64,000 nt of DNA, taken from contig CM046876.1 of assembly GCA_025667525.1 (NCBI GenBank), positions 82,935,512 through 82,999,511 on the forward strand. The letters run 5' to 3'. Positions 34,926 through 46,007 of this stretch are shown piece by piece; the first letter of the stretch is position 1, and the number at the start of each line of letters is the position of its first letter. Position numbers and translations under genes: made by a program. The DNA is from Glebionis coronaria (taxonomy: Eukaryota > Streptophyta > Magnoliopsida > Asterales > Asteraceae). Under the pieces are notes generated by a model that did no database searches, was not told where the DNA came from, and saw only the letters and a program-made list of their open reading frames with translations.

Positions 34926-36776
34926 AGTACAAATTCACCATGTAGTTTCGGCTAAAGAAGCAATGTACGAGTTATGGAATTCAATTCGCTTCACATCGTT
35001 CACTATCTCTTCAACTTGTACATTCTCCACGTTTGGTGATACGTGCCACAAGTACTCAAGTAGTCAAGTCTATTTCTCAAGAGGTTTAATAACTTACTCT
35101 AAGATCTTTACTTCGTATCTCACGTTTCTTATCTTCTCCACATGTTTAGGAACCTGTATTTTTCTTTTGGTTATTTACGTGTAACATTGCATTACGGAAG
35201 GAAGTGAAGAAAAAGAAAGAAAAGTTTAGTCGTGAGTTAATTAGTTATCCTTGAAGGAGAGTGATAACCTCAAATCGATCTTATCAATGATGCTTTCATA
35301 GCATCGTACCATGCCTCCATCAATCGTAAAGTCCACGACCATCATGGCCAAGAACCTCGTGAAACTTATCGCTATCAACACCTTACACAATGAACAACTA
35401 GCCGCATCACACACCAAACGCAAATTCATCAACAAAGAACTAGCTTGCAACCGCTAATGCATGTCCATACGCTCTAATTAGCAATATTGTGGAACCCGAA
35501 CAACCCGTGGCTTCGTTTCTCCCAGCCTCCTCATTTATCTATTATAAAAAATGATAACAATATCACCTCAAAATTACGAACGCCCCTTTTAATGTTGCCC
35601 GTTCCGCGTACCCAACCGATTCACAAATTACCAAAAGTCCTAATAGTTATCTTACATCCAACAAAGCTCTATCAAACTTGCGTCCTTGCCACTCTCGGAA
35701 GGAAATGTTACCATTTTCCGTTGTGTGAAAACATTTTTGGTCGGCCACTAATGCCATCCACCAACAATTGTTTTTCTCCAAACCGAACCGGAACCACCTT
35801 GGAAACCACGTGACACGAGGAACAATTCCATATCTATGAACCTAGAGGACAAGGCTTGTTTTCAGGATGGGAGTATTGATATGTACCCATGTCAATGAAG
35901 CTAGAAAAAGTGTAATATGACAGTGATAAGAAATGGAGGAAGCCAGGAAGTAATCAAAGATGTTTAAGTAGTTCATGCATGCATGTGTGTTAGTTCTTAA
36001 AGATAGTGGTTCTCAGATAAATGCATCCTTTTAGTCCTATTTATATGTCATCTTCTTGTTTGTTAAACGATTAGCACTTTCTTTGTAGTTAAAATAGTTG
36101 CAGTCTTTGGCATAAACAGCTGAATAATGGTTGATTCCAATGAAATCGATACTATTCTTCATTAAGTTTTGTTCATCCTTAGAGAATATTGGCAATTCAC
36201 TTCCATGGTGTTCGTGCATTTCTTTAGGGTAATCTCCAATATCGACGGCTCAAACGATCTGTTTGGTCTAGTTTCAATTTTGAGTGACCAGCTTATTCCA
36301 GGGTGATGTTGAAGGGGGTTGGTTGCTCCATTATATGCATGCTAAATGGGGATTTCAAAGATAGTTTTTTTTTTGTCTATGCAATGTGTGTTCCACAATA
36401 TTATACCAGCGAATATTTAAGATGATGGCCTTTTTCCGCAGCTTTACGCTCTAAATCGATGTCTGTTAATGGTTCATACATGAAACAGTGTGCAGCTAGT
36501 ACTACAGACCCCCCTTGTTATGGCTGAACAACCAAATGTAAGAGAATATTGGCCTTCATATATTATTTTCATGATATGGCTTTGCCGTCTTGCCATGAGC
36601 CAGTAACATGTTATGCATAGCAAGCAGAGGCTCCACATATGAATCTCCACCAAGACAGTTAGCGAAGGGTTGTGAACAACGATAGGGTGGATACGTCCCT
36701 TTTTTATAAGCCATTTCCGCAACTAGATTCGGTTCATTGATTGTGCTCCAGTACTTCACTCGGTCTCCAAAACTTT
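34926..36776 (-). pseudogene. GH1 beta-glucosidase relic 2
   Basis: On the minus strand, GDRVKYWSTINEPNLVAE opens at about 36,776 (the TINEP acid/base motif lies at about 36,730-36,744) and continues PPYRCS..CLGGDSYVEPLLAMHNMLLAHG. After broken sequence comes EMHEHHGSELPIFS and [19 protein letters not shown] (36,219-36,090), and then VEEIVNDVKRIEFHNSYIASLAE (about 34,950-35,025). The motif order is that of plant GH1 beta-glucosidases. The N-terminal third and the ENG nucleophile segment are not found, a ~1-kb non-GH1 segment (35,060-36,030) interrupts it, and stops are frequent. Confidence 0.75.
35060..36030. other. Unidentified insert in GH1 relic 2
   Basis: This segment separates the GH1 C-terminal piece from the middle piece and recurs almost unchanged at about 38,590-39,555. 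A plus-strand ORF fragment (35,587-35,813, LPVPRTQPIHKLPKVLIVIL) is conserved in both copies but unrecognised. It could be an intron or an inserted element carried along in the duplication. Confidence 0.4.
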
Positions 36777-36975
36777 TACCAATGCATATGTGAACATATA
36801 AAACGTCTTTGAAGGTTCTATGGAAAATCCATTAGTGCATGTAAGTTGAAACTAGAAAAAACATTCGAATAGTCTGTTGAAGATGTCAATTCACATTGAT
36901 TCATTCAACTGTTTTGTTGTTTGTTAGTAAATAAAAACTTCCGAGAAAACATATTTTAACACATTAAGAAGTGAC

Positions 36976-36983
36976 TATAAATA
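36976..36983 (+). promoter_or_regulatory. TATA box of TIR copy 3
   Basis: TATAAATA preceded directly by CATTAAGAAGTGAC. The block with CACGTTTAC that precedes the TATA box of copies 1 and 2 is absent here and in copy 4. Confidence 0.7.
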
Positions 36984-37071
36984 TGTACATTCGCATGCAC
37001 AACCTAAAAATCAAACCAACTTGAAACACAAGCTTCTAAGATTCTACTTTCATTTTCACAAAACAGAAACC

Positions 37072-37749
37072 ATGCATCGATCAGCAGCCATGTTGAACAC
37101 TGTCAAACGCCAAATGGTAATCCAAAGAGCCCGACTTGCGAGCCAACCTGCATGTGATGTTTTCATAAACCATCGTGGTATAGACACGAAAAGATCAATC
37201 GCGTCTTTGCTATACCACAACCTTATGATGTCAAGAATCCCATCATTTCTTGACAACAAAAATATGAAACCGGGCGATAAGCTTTTTGAACACATTGATA
37301 ATGCAATAATGGGATGCAAGATTGGTGTAGCCGTATTTTCACCACGTTATTGTCAGTCTTATTTTTGTCTTCATGAGCTTGCGTTGATGATGGAGTCAGG
37401 GAAGAGAGTTATTCCAATATTTTGCGACGTGAAGCCTTCTGAGCTTCGAGTCTCGGATAACAAAATGTGCTCGCCTTCTGAGATGAAAAGGTTCGGCTAT
37501 GCAATTGAAGAGGCTAAGAACACTGTGGGACTTGCATTTGACACAACCAAAGGGTATAGTTTATTCAGTATTCCACATTTTTTATGGTTTTTATAACTTT
37601 TTTTTATTGGATGTAGTAATTAACCGTATATATTTTGGAACAGGAATTGGTCGGATGTGGTAATATATACAACAGACTTGGTAAAAGAAAGTTTGATTGA
37701 CATCCAAAATGAGAAAAATCGAACATACCCTGCAAAAGTCTTGTACTAA
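37072..37749 (+). CDS. TIR-only protein, copy 3
   Basis: Exons 37,072-37,553 and 37,644-37,749 (intron 90 bp) give 195 residues. Architecture and E102 are unchanged. It groups with copy 2 (V11, I17, R112, KNRTYPAKVLY) but keeps A5, A27, R55 and M132 like copy 1. All gene signals are intact. The start is chosen because the same ATG context (AAACCATGCATCG) precedes all copies. Predicted role is as for copy 1. Confidence 0.9.
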
Positions 37750-38480
37750 ACAAGCCTTCGCGACAACTAACGTGTTACTAGTACAACAATTCGATTCATT
37801 TTTTTTATTGCCGCCAATAATAACCTATTATGGTTGTAAATGTAAATTAGTTACAACTTGCAAAATACTTACAATTTATTGCAACTTATTCTATTTATAT
37901 CTTTTATTGTAACTTATTCTATTTATATCTTTTATTTCCTACACCAGTGCTTGGCATGGTCACCCAAATTTTGAGCCTCAGTATCTACAAGCAATGCTAA
38001 AACCATACAATTTACGAGTAATGGTTTAGTACTCCGTATATGTATAAATAAATCAAGAAATCGATTCAATGGCCTCAAATATACTGTGGTCTAAACTAAT
38101 GGCAAGTGCAACTCAAACATTATAAAAACCTGCTTGATTGTGCACTGTTCGGAATGCTTAAATATCAACTAAAATTTTCAAGTAATTTTGATACCATTTT
38201 GCGGTCAACGTAATGTAGCCCGAATATCATATACAAAATACGCGTGTACATCGTCAGCTCCACCCCTGCATTACAAAAGTCAGCTTTCTTTTGATTTTCA
38301 CGGTCAAATTGACTAGTTTATTAAATATACAGGTGACACGAAAATGGTTGAAGATCAACAAGTCATGATCGTACTATTTGTACTTCCTAATGTCAAGTCA
38401 ATTTTTGATCACTAATTTATCTGTTATGCAATGTGAGACCAACATTAATCTTCCCGAAAAAAAGTAGCTAGTTTTGGTTA
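37750..38480. other. 3' flank and spacer of unit 3
   Basis: Parallel to 34,149-34,925 with small deletions and a short tandem duplication (TTCTATTTATATCTTTTATT at about 37,889 and 37,917). No gene is seen. Confidence 0.5.
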
Positions 38481-40290
38481 AAAGTCATAGTACAATGTAT
38501 GAGTTATGGAATTCAATTCGCTTCACATCGTTCACTATCTCTTCAACTTGTACATTCTCCACGTTTGGTGATACGTGCCACAAGTACTCAAGTCTAAGTC
38601 TCAAGAAGTTTAATAACTTACTCTAAGATCTTTACTTTGTGTCTCACGTTTCTCATTTTCTCCACATGTTTACGAACCTGTATTTGTCTTTTGGTTATTT
38701 AAGTGTAACATTGCATTATGGAAGGAAGCGAAGAAAAAGAAAGAAAAGTTTAGTTGTGAGTTAATTAGTTATCCTTGAAGGAGAGTGATAACCTCAAATC
38801 GATCTTATCAATGATGCTGTCATAGCATCGTACCATGACTCCATCAATCGTAAAGTCCACGACCATCATGGCCAAGAACCTCGTGAAACTTATCCTATCA
38901 ACACCTTACACAATGAACAACTAGCCGCATCACACACCAAACTCAAATTCATCAACAAAGAACTAGCTTGCAACCGCTAATGCATGTCCATACGCTCTAA
39001 TTAGCAATATTGTGGAACCTGAACAACCCGTGGCTTCGTTTCTCCCAGCCTCCTCATTTATCTATTACCGAAAATGATAACAATGTCACCTCAAAATTAT
39101 GAACGCCCCTTTCCATGTTGCCCGTTCCGCGTACCCAACCAATTCACAAATTACCAAAAGTCCTAATAGTTATCTTACATCCAACAAAGCTCTATCAAAC
39201 TTGCGTCCTTGCCACTCTCGGAAGGAAATGTTACCATTTTCCGTTGTGTGAAAACATTTTTGGTCGGCCACTAATGCCATCCACCAACAATTGTTTTTCT
39301 CCAAACCGAACCGGAACCACCTTGGAAACCACGTGACACGAGGAACAATTCCATATCTATGAACCTAGAGGACAAGGCTTGTTTTCAGGATGGGAGTATT
39401 GATATGTACCCATGTCAATGAAGCTAGAAAAAGTGTAATATGACAGTGATAAGAAATGGAGGAAGCCAGGAAGTAATCAAAGATGTTTAAGTAGTTCATG
39501 CATGCATGTGTGTTAGTTCTTAAAGATAGTGGTTCTCAGATAAATGCATCCTTTTAGTCCTATTTATATGTCATCTTCTTGTTTGTTAAACGATTAGCAC
39601 TTTCTTTGTAGTTAAAATAGTTGCAGTCTTTGGCATAAACAGCTGAATAATGGTTGATTCCAATGAAATCGATACTATTCTTCATTAAGTTTTGTTCTCT
39701 CTTAGAGAATATTGGTAATTCACTTCCATGGTATTCGTGCATTTCTTTAGGGTAATCTCCAATATCGACGGATCAAACGATCTGTTTGGTCTGAGTTTCA
39801 ATTTTGAGTGACCAGCTTATTCCAGGGTGATGTTGAAGGGGGTTGGTTGCTCCATTATATGCATGCTAAATGGGGATTTCAAAGATAGTTTTTTTTTTTT
39901 GTCTATGCAATGTGTGTTCCACAATATTATACCAGCGAATATTGAAGATGATGGCCCTTTCCGCAGCTTTACGCTCTAAATCGATGTCTGTTAATGGTTC
40001 ATACATGAAACAGTGTGCAGCTAGTACTACAGACCCCCCTTGTTATGGCTGAACAACCAAATGTAAGAGAATATTGGCCTTCATATATTATTTTCATGAT
40101 ATGGCTTTGCCGTCTTGCCATGAGCCAGTAACATGTTATGCATAGCAAGCAGAGACTCCACATCTAAATCTCCACTAAGACAGTTAGCAAACGGCTGTGA
40201 ACAACGATAGGGTGGATACGTCCCTTCCGCAACTAGATTCGGTTCATTGATTGTGATCCATTACTTCACTCGGTCTCCAAAACTTTCACC
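38481..40290 (-). pseudogene. GH1 beta-glucosidase relic 3
   Basis: A near-duplicate of relic 2. TINEPNLVAE is at about 40,225-40,255, here with an in-frame stop just before W and a small deletion after VAE. LLAMHNMLLAHG is at about 40,100-40,150, EMHEYHGSELPIFS and [18 protein letters not shown] at 39,742-39,600, and the C-terminal piece near 38,500-38,560. It includes the same unidentified ~1-kb insert (38,590-39,555). It is non-functional. Confidence 0.75.
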
Positions 40291-40494
40291 AATGCATATG
40301 TGAACATAAAATATTTGAAAAACGTCTTTGAAGGTTCTATGGAAATTCCATTAGTGCATGTAAGTTGAAACTAGAAAAAACATTCGAAGAGTCTGTTGAA
40401 GATGTCAAATCACATTGATTCATTCAACTGTTTTGTTGTTTGTTAGTAAATAAAAACTTCCGAGAAAACATATTTTAACACATTAAGAAGTGAC

Positions 40495-40502
40495 TATAAA
40501 TA
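40495..40502 (+). promoter_or_regulatory. TATA box of TIR copy 4
   Basis: TATAAATA in the same context as copy 3 (CATTAAGAAGTGAC directly upstream), 96 bp before the ATG at 40,591. Confidence 0.7.
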
Positions 40503-40590
40503 TGTACATTCGAATGCTCAACCAAAAAATCAAACCAACTTGAAACACAAGCTTCTAAGATTCTACTTTCACTTTCATATAACAAAAACC

Positions 40591-41275
40591 ATGCATCGAT
40601 CAGCCGCCATGTTGAACACCATCAAACGGCAAATGGTACTCCAAAGAGCCCGACTTGCGAGCCAACCTGCTTGTGACGTTTTTATAAACCATCGTGGTAT
40701 AGACACTAAAAGATCAATCGCGTCTTTGCTATACCACAACCTTATGATGTCAAGAATCCCATCATTTCTTGACAACAAAAATATGAAACCGGGCGATAAG
40801 CTTTTTGAACACATTGATAATGCAATAATGGGATGCAAGATTGGTGTAGCCGTATTTTCACCACGTTATTGTCAATCTTATTTTTGCCTTCATGAGCTTG
40901 CATTGATGATGGAGTCAGGAAAGAAAGTCATTCCAATATTTTGCGACGTGAAGCCCTCTGAGCTTCAAGTCTCGGATAACAAAATATGCTCACATTCTGA
41001 GATGAAAAGGTTCGGCTATGCAATTGAAGAGGCTAAGAACACTGTGGGACTTGCATTCGACACAACCAAAGGGTATTATATACAACATTTTCAGTATTCC
41101 ACATTTCTTTCAGTTCTTATAATATTTTTTTAGTTGAACGTAGTAATTAACCGTATATATTTTGAACAGGAATTGGTCGGACGTGGTATTATATACAACA
41201 GACTTGGTAAAAGAAAGCTTGATTGAGATCCATAATGAGAAAAACCGAGCATACCCTGCTAAAGTCTTGTACTAA
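40591..41275 (+). CDS. TIR-only protein, copy 4
   Basis: Exons 40,591-41,072 and 41,170-41,275 (intron 97 bp, 7 bp longer than in the others) give 195 residues. The architecture is the same, with E102. The N-terminal half is that of copy 1 (I11, L17, K112). Unique changes fall after the catalytic region: Q126 for R126, I132 and H135 (KICSHSE). Exon 2 encodes VVLYTTD..EIHNEKNRAYPAKVLY. All gene signals are intact. Its upstream region matches copy 3, so it is a mosaic. Predicted role is as for copy 1. Confidence 0.9.
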
Positions 41276-43193
41276 ACAAGCCTTTGAGACAACTAATGCT
41301 TTACTATTCACAACAATTCGATTCATTTTAAAAAAATCATTTTATTTAATTTATTTTTTGATCGTCAATAATAACCTATTATGGTTGGTAAATGTAAATT
41401 AGTTGCAAATACTGAATTTATTGTACCCTAATCTATAAAATCCTTTTGTTCATTCTCTTAGGTTTCGAATGATTGAATAGAGTAAATAAGGCAAACATGG
41501 TTCACTAGCTTGCATGAGTGCAATAATCAATCTGCAATAATTTGTTGCACCATAGCTTGGAATGGGAATATTTCGGCGGGTATCAGTATTTACAAGCAAT
41601 GCTTGTATATCGCTATACGATACAATTTACGGCTATATAAAGCGAAGATATTAAAAAGTGAAAGTCTACACATTTGACAAGTGTACCTCTTTTTACTTTG
41701 TTATAATTTTTTTCTACTTTCACTACTTATGTTTTAACTCATTAAAATTTGTTATCTAACTGATAAACATTGTCTTAACCAAGGTTACAAAAATTGTGAA
41801 TCGTTAGTCGGTAAGTCGATCACCTTGTAGCTTGTAATCGTTTTAGGTGAGATTAATCGATAATTAATCGAAACGACATTTTTAGAAAATTTTGTGTATT
41901 TCCGGCAAGTTTTGAGTATTTCTAGCAAGTTTTAGATATCTATAAAAATTTTATTCTCAAAATCTAACTTATCATACATATAAATAGTTATTATAATTAA
42001 GTAATAAACACAACAAGTTTATAGTGACTTTTCGGTAGTTTTGGCAAGATTTGCATGATTCCAAAAAATTTAACCTCTCTTGATCATTGTTGATCATAGT
42101 TGACCGCCGTTAATCGCTTTTAAATAAATCAGTAAGGTTGATGGACCTATAGCGATTAATCGGCGATGCATCAGCCTTGTAAACTTTATTTTGCAACACT
42201 ACTCTCAACTGATAAAAAATTGTTATCTAGCTTTTTTACATTTGATTTTTTTGTACGGATGAAAACATGATTATTTTTTTCAAAAAAAAATTAAGTGATT
42301 TTATTCTCCAAAGTAGAGTTAAATATTTAAAAAACTTGTTTAAATAGAGTTGTTTTTTTTTCAAAAATAAAGAAATGTTTAGATAGAAGAGGAAAAAGTA
42401 GAAAAGGGTAAAATAACGTTTTTTACTTTTTTATTTAAAAGTGGAAAATGAAATTTCTTTCTTTTTGAAAAATATTGAAAAAAAATATAGCTAAAAAGAT
42501 TTTCTGTTTTTTCATTGTCAGAAAACTTTTTTAAAAATGTAGAATGCTTTTCTCTAACTAAACATACCCAAACAATCACACATGATCACATCTCATTTAA
42601 GATAGACTTTAGATAACAAATAACATCACATCTACCAAATCTAATCATCAACTTGTAAATCAAGAGATCTACCTCACAAACACTAGATCTACCGTCTCAT
42701 CCATTGTCATCGTCGTTTCTCCATCACGAGCTCCGGTTGTTCAACAAGGTGGTGGCGTCTGTCTGGTTTTACAACGAAGGTTTTTTGCTGAGGTGTACGT
42801 CGTCAACGCTTAGAGGTGATGAGATATAAGTCATTTCTCCATTTAGATCTGGTGGTGTATGATACATCTGTATTGATTTATTTATGTGGTGGTTGTGATA
42901 GTTTTTAGAGAGAGTATATAGAGAGAGTGGATAGAAGGGAGAGAAAGTGAATTAAGGAAAGTATTTTTAGGCTTTTTAGAGTTGTCCCACTTTCTAATAG
43001 ATCGTGATTCAATAGTTTAGTAACTTATATAAGTCAGAACTGTTGGTAGCACAAGGTTTGATTAGAGCAAATATGATACATAATAAATAGGTTAACATTT
43101 TATGTGAAAATTCTTCCAAATGATCAAAACTCATTTGGTTTTTTATGAGTCCAAAGCAACCGAAAAATTGGGCAATAATGGAAGAATTCGCCA
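41276..43193. other. Cluster right flank, AT-rich, no gene recognised
   Basis: The first ~250 bp repeat the 3' flank of TIR copy 1. 41,785-42,182 begins CAAGGTTACAAAAA, ends CAGCCTTG and contains GATTAATCGG words, which may mark an old MITE, but I see no clear TSD. 42,650-42,760 is C/T-rich. A minus-strand ORF (43,194-43,009) with FGCFGLIKNQMSFDHLEEFS looks protein-like, but I do not recognise it; it is cut at its start by the gypsy LTR at 43,194. Confidence 0.4.
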
Positions 43194-46007
43194 TGTAAAA
43201 CCCGCTTTAAAAAGCCTTAGAACATTTATTACATGAAATTACGTATAAGTTAATACTTTATGATTTATTAATATACGACACGAATTAAGAACATTTAATA
43301 AGGTTATTACGTATATTAATTAATTCCGACAAGTAATTTCGTATAGTATTATTATTATTAGTTACGATGTGTATTCACGTATAACACGTATAAACAATTC
43401 AAAAAGAAATAAGACACGATATGTAAAATTTACGAACACGCGTTAGTATTTAATTAAAACAAGGTAACGCGTAATATTTAACAAGATGTAAAAAAAATAA
43501 ACAAAGTATGAGGGCTGTTTTGTGGGACGGATGGAGAAGGGCCAAAATATGGGCCCAAGGCCCAATTCAGACTTCTAGACCGACTAGAACTAAGACACAG
43601 ATGGAGTAATATATATACCTTAAGGAAACGTAATCCAAGAAACCCCTAAACAGAAATATTAAGCAGTCGATCGTTTTATTTTTTATTTTTTTCTCTCTGT
43701 CGTCGACCTCTCTCCCCAAGAAAAAGCAACGTGTTTTTTTTTATCAGGAACTCAAGATTTGGTGTTCATGTTTCTTTCTTCTAAAACTAGTGCAAGTTAA
43801 GTAATTCCTTTTCTTTTATTCGTTAAGATTAATGGGTTTATAATACATCAAACAGATTAGAAGCAAGTAAATCATCTTAGGGTTAAACAAGAATAAGAGG
43901 GAATCGTTTGTTATGGGCAGTTTTACATTCGATTTACACAAACCGAGACCCCTATGGGCCTCGGTGGTAAATTATGTCCACCAGCCACAACCCTTCATGG
44001 GTGATGGCTTGGTTTTGTTCTATCGGTGGCAACACCCGAACCCCATCAAGGGTGTTGGGTTACTAACGGTGGGAACCACCGAGACCTTAATAGGTCTCGG
44101 TGTTTAAAAATATATAATAGTGGGTGCGTGTAACGAGCAGGGGGGTAGTGTATAAAAACAGTGGCTACGATTTACAAACAGTAGGAAACTGATGAAAGCA
44201 ATGGGTATAAATAGGCAGGCAGTGGCAACAAGGCCGCTGCCAGTAGCTAAAGTCACAGCCAAGGGTATTGAGCAATTAAGGGTGTGTTTGGTTTTTGGTT
44301 TAATAACAGCTAAGGGGCTGTTTGGTACAAAGGTTAAGAACAAGTAAAATGGGTGTTTGGCTAAGTAAATAAATCATGTATTTATTTATTTAATTAGTTT
44401 AATTAAAATATGTTAATTAAAAGCTTAAGTATTTATTTATTATTAAACTTTACTCTATAATTATACAAGACATATTATAAGCTTAGTACAACTATATGTT
44501 ATATCATTTTTATTATTTAATAAGCCTATTATTATTTATGGTATTATATTATTTATGAAAACATATAAATATGGAATTATATTAATTATGACAACATGAT
44601 AATTATGGAAACCTATTAATTATGGTAACATGCTATTTATAGAAACATGCTAAATATGGAAACTTTCTATTTAAGGAAACTTACTATTTTTGGAAAGTTA
44701 CTATATATAGAAACCTGCTATTTTTAGAAAGTTACGCAATATGATACAACAAGTAATTTAACACATAGAAACACGAATTACAATAATCAGAACACATGAA
44801 ACATTAAGAAAACACAGGATTTAACATGAAACAATAAAACAAGTTCATAACACTTAAAACGAGACAGGAACAAGTAAACAAGTAATAACACGTCGAGTAA
44901 ACTAATAATCAATTAAATATAAGTTAATCAGATAACTCATACACGTCCCTCTTTATTATGTAGCACTTATGGAGTCGGAGTAGGATTATTCACGCCTTCT
45001 TCGTTCACATTATTGGACACAAGGTACGGATATTCCGTCCTTCAGTATGGACAACTTCCTTTGCATGTTTGATTAGGTTTTCTCGTTTGCTATGCCATCT
45101 GTTTCCCTGTAGTCATGTGTCTTAAACACATCAGGAAATGTTATGTTTATTTTAATTGCCTGAGCTATATACAAGCATGCCATGTTTTACCTAGTTACGG
45201 AGGTACCGTAACCATAGCACTGGAGGCACCGGTGTTATGACTCTTCTACGGTGAGAGTGATTTCTCGCAGCGTCCCTTTACAGTTTTGGCCCTTTATTAT
45301 ATTATCATGTGGGGCATATGGGTGCATCTTAATTACATGTTTCAGACAAGTATTTTCATGGTGAATGTGGTGTGTGTCTTGCATCCTTCACAAGGAGTTG
45401 ATCCCTCCTACCCAGACCAATATAATTAGAGGCAACCCCTCTAATTGCATGCTGAAGTCACCCCCTCTATGTATTCATGCACGTTGATATATTTCATGAC
45501 CTATATGAGCTCTTAGGCATTTAAATTACAGTTTTCATGATTAAACAACAAACTTTTAGTATTAATATGAACTTGAGACTTTTCAGAATAAACCAGTTTA
45601 TTACATGTCACCAGGTTTCTAGGACTTACATTATTCCGCTGCACTTTCAATTTCATGTTTTCATTTCAGTCTTTACCTATGTTTATGTTGTTCCATATGA
45701 TATCATATATCCGCAGACTGAGCGTATCGCGCAGCCGTTTTCTCTTTTCATGTCCCCAAACGGCAGGTACCCAAGGTCAAACAGGAGCATGGAGAGGTTG
45801 TGCATAGGATGGGAGCTATTTTATGTTTATGTTCCTTTTGCATTACTTTTACTTTATGCTTTGTTTATGAGTTTATGTTTGGGAGCCGATGTTTGATTCC
45901 GGTTATCCCTTATGGTCATGTAATGTTTTAGGACATTTACCTTGTATGCTTTGATGACACGCCATAATTATCCTGTAACGGTCCATTTATCCAAATGGGG
46001 TGTTACA
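43194..46007 (+). repeat. 5' LTR of second gypsy copy (same family as 6,457)
   Basis: It starts TGTAAAACCCGC and ends GGGGTGTTACA, 2,814 bp. It is well diverged from the 6,457 LTR but shares the CGGAGTGATT/GTGAGAGTGATT block, CACAAGGAGTTGATCCC, ACCCAAG..GCATAGGATGG, and a decayed GGAAAC repeat (44,575-44,735). The primer binding site TGGTATCAGAGCC follows at 46,012-46,024. This is an older insertion than the left copy. Confidence 0.88.

Noticed and set aside
41785..42182. Possible MITE with CAAGG...CCTTG ends
   Set aside because: The ends are short and I find no convincing target duplication, so it is mentioned only in the gap description.
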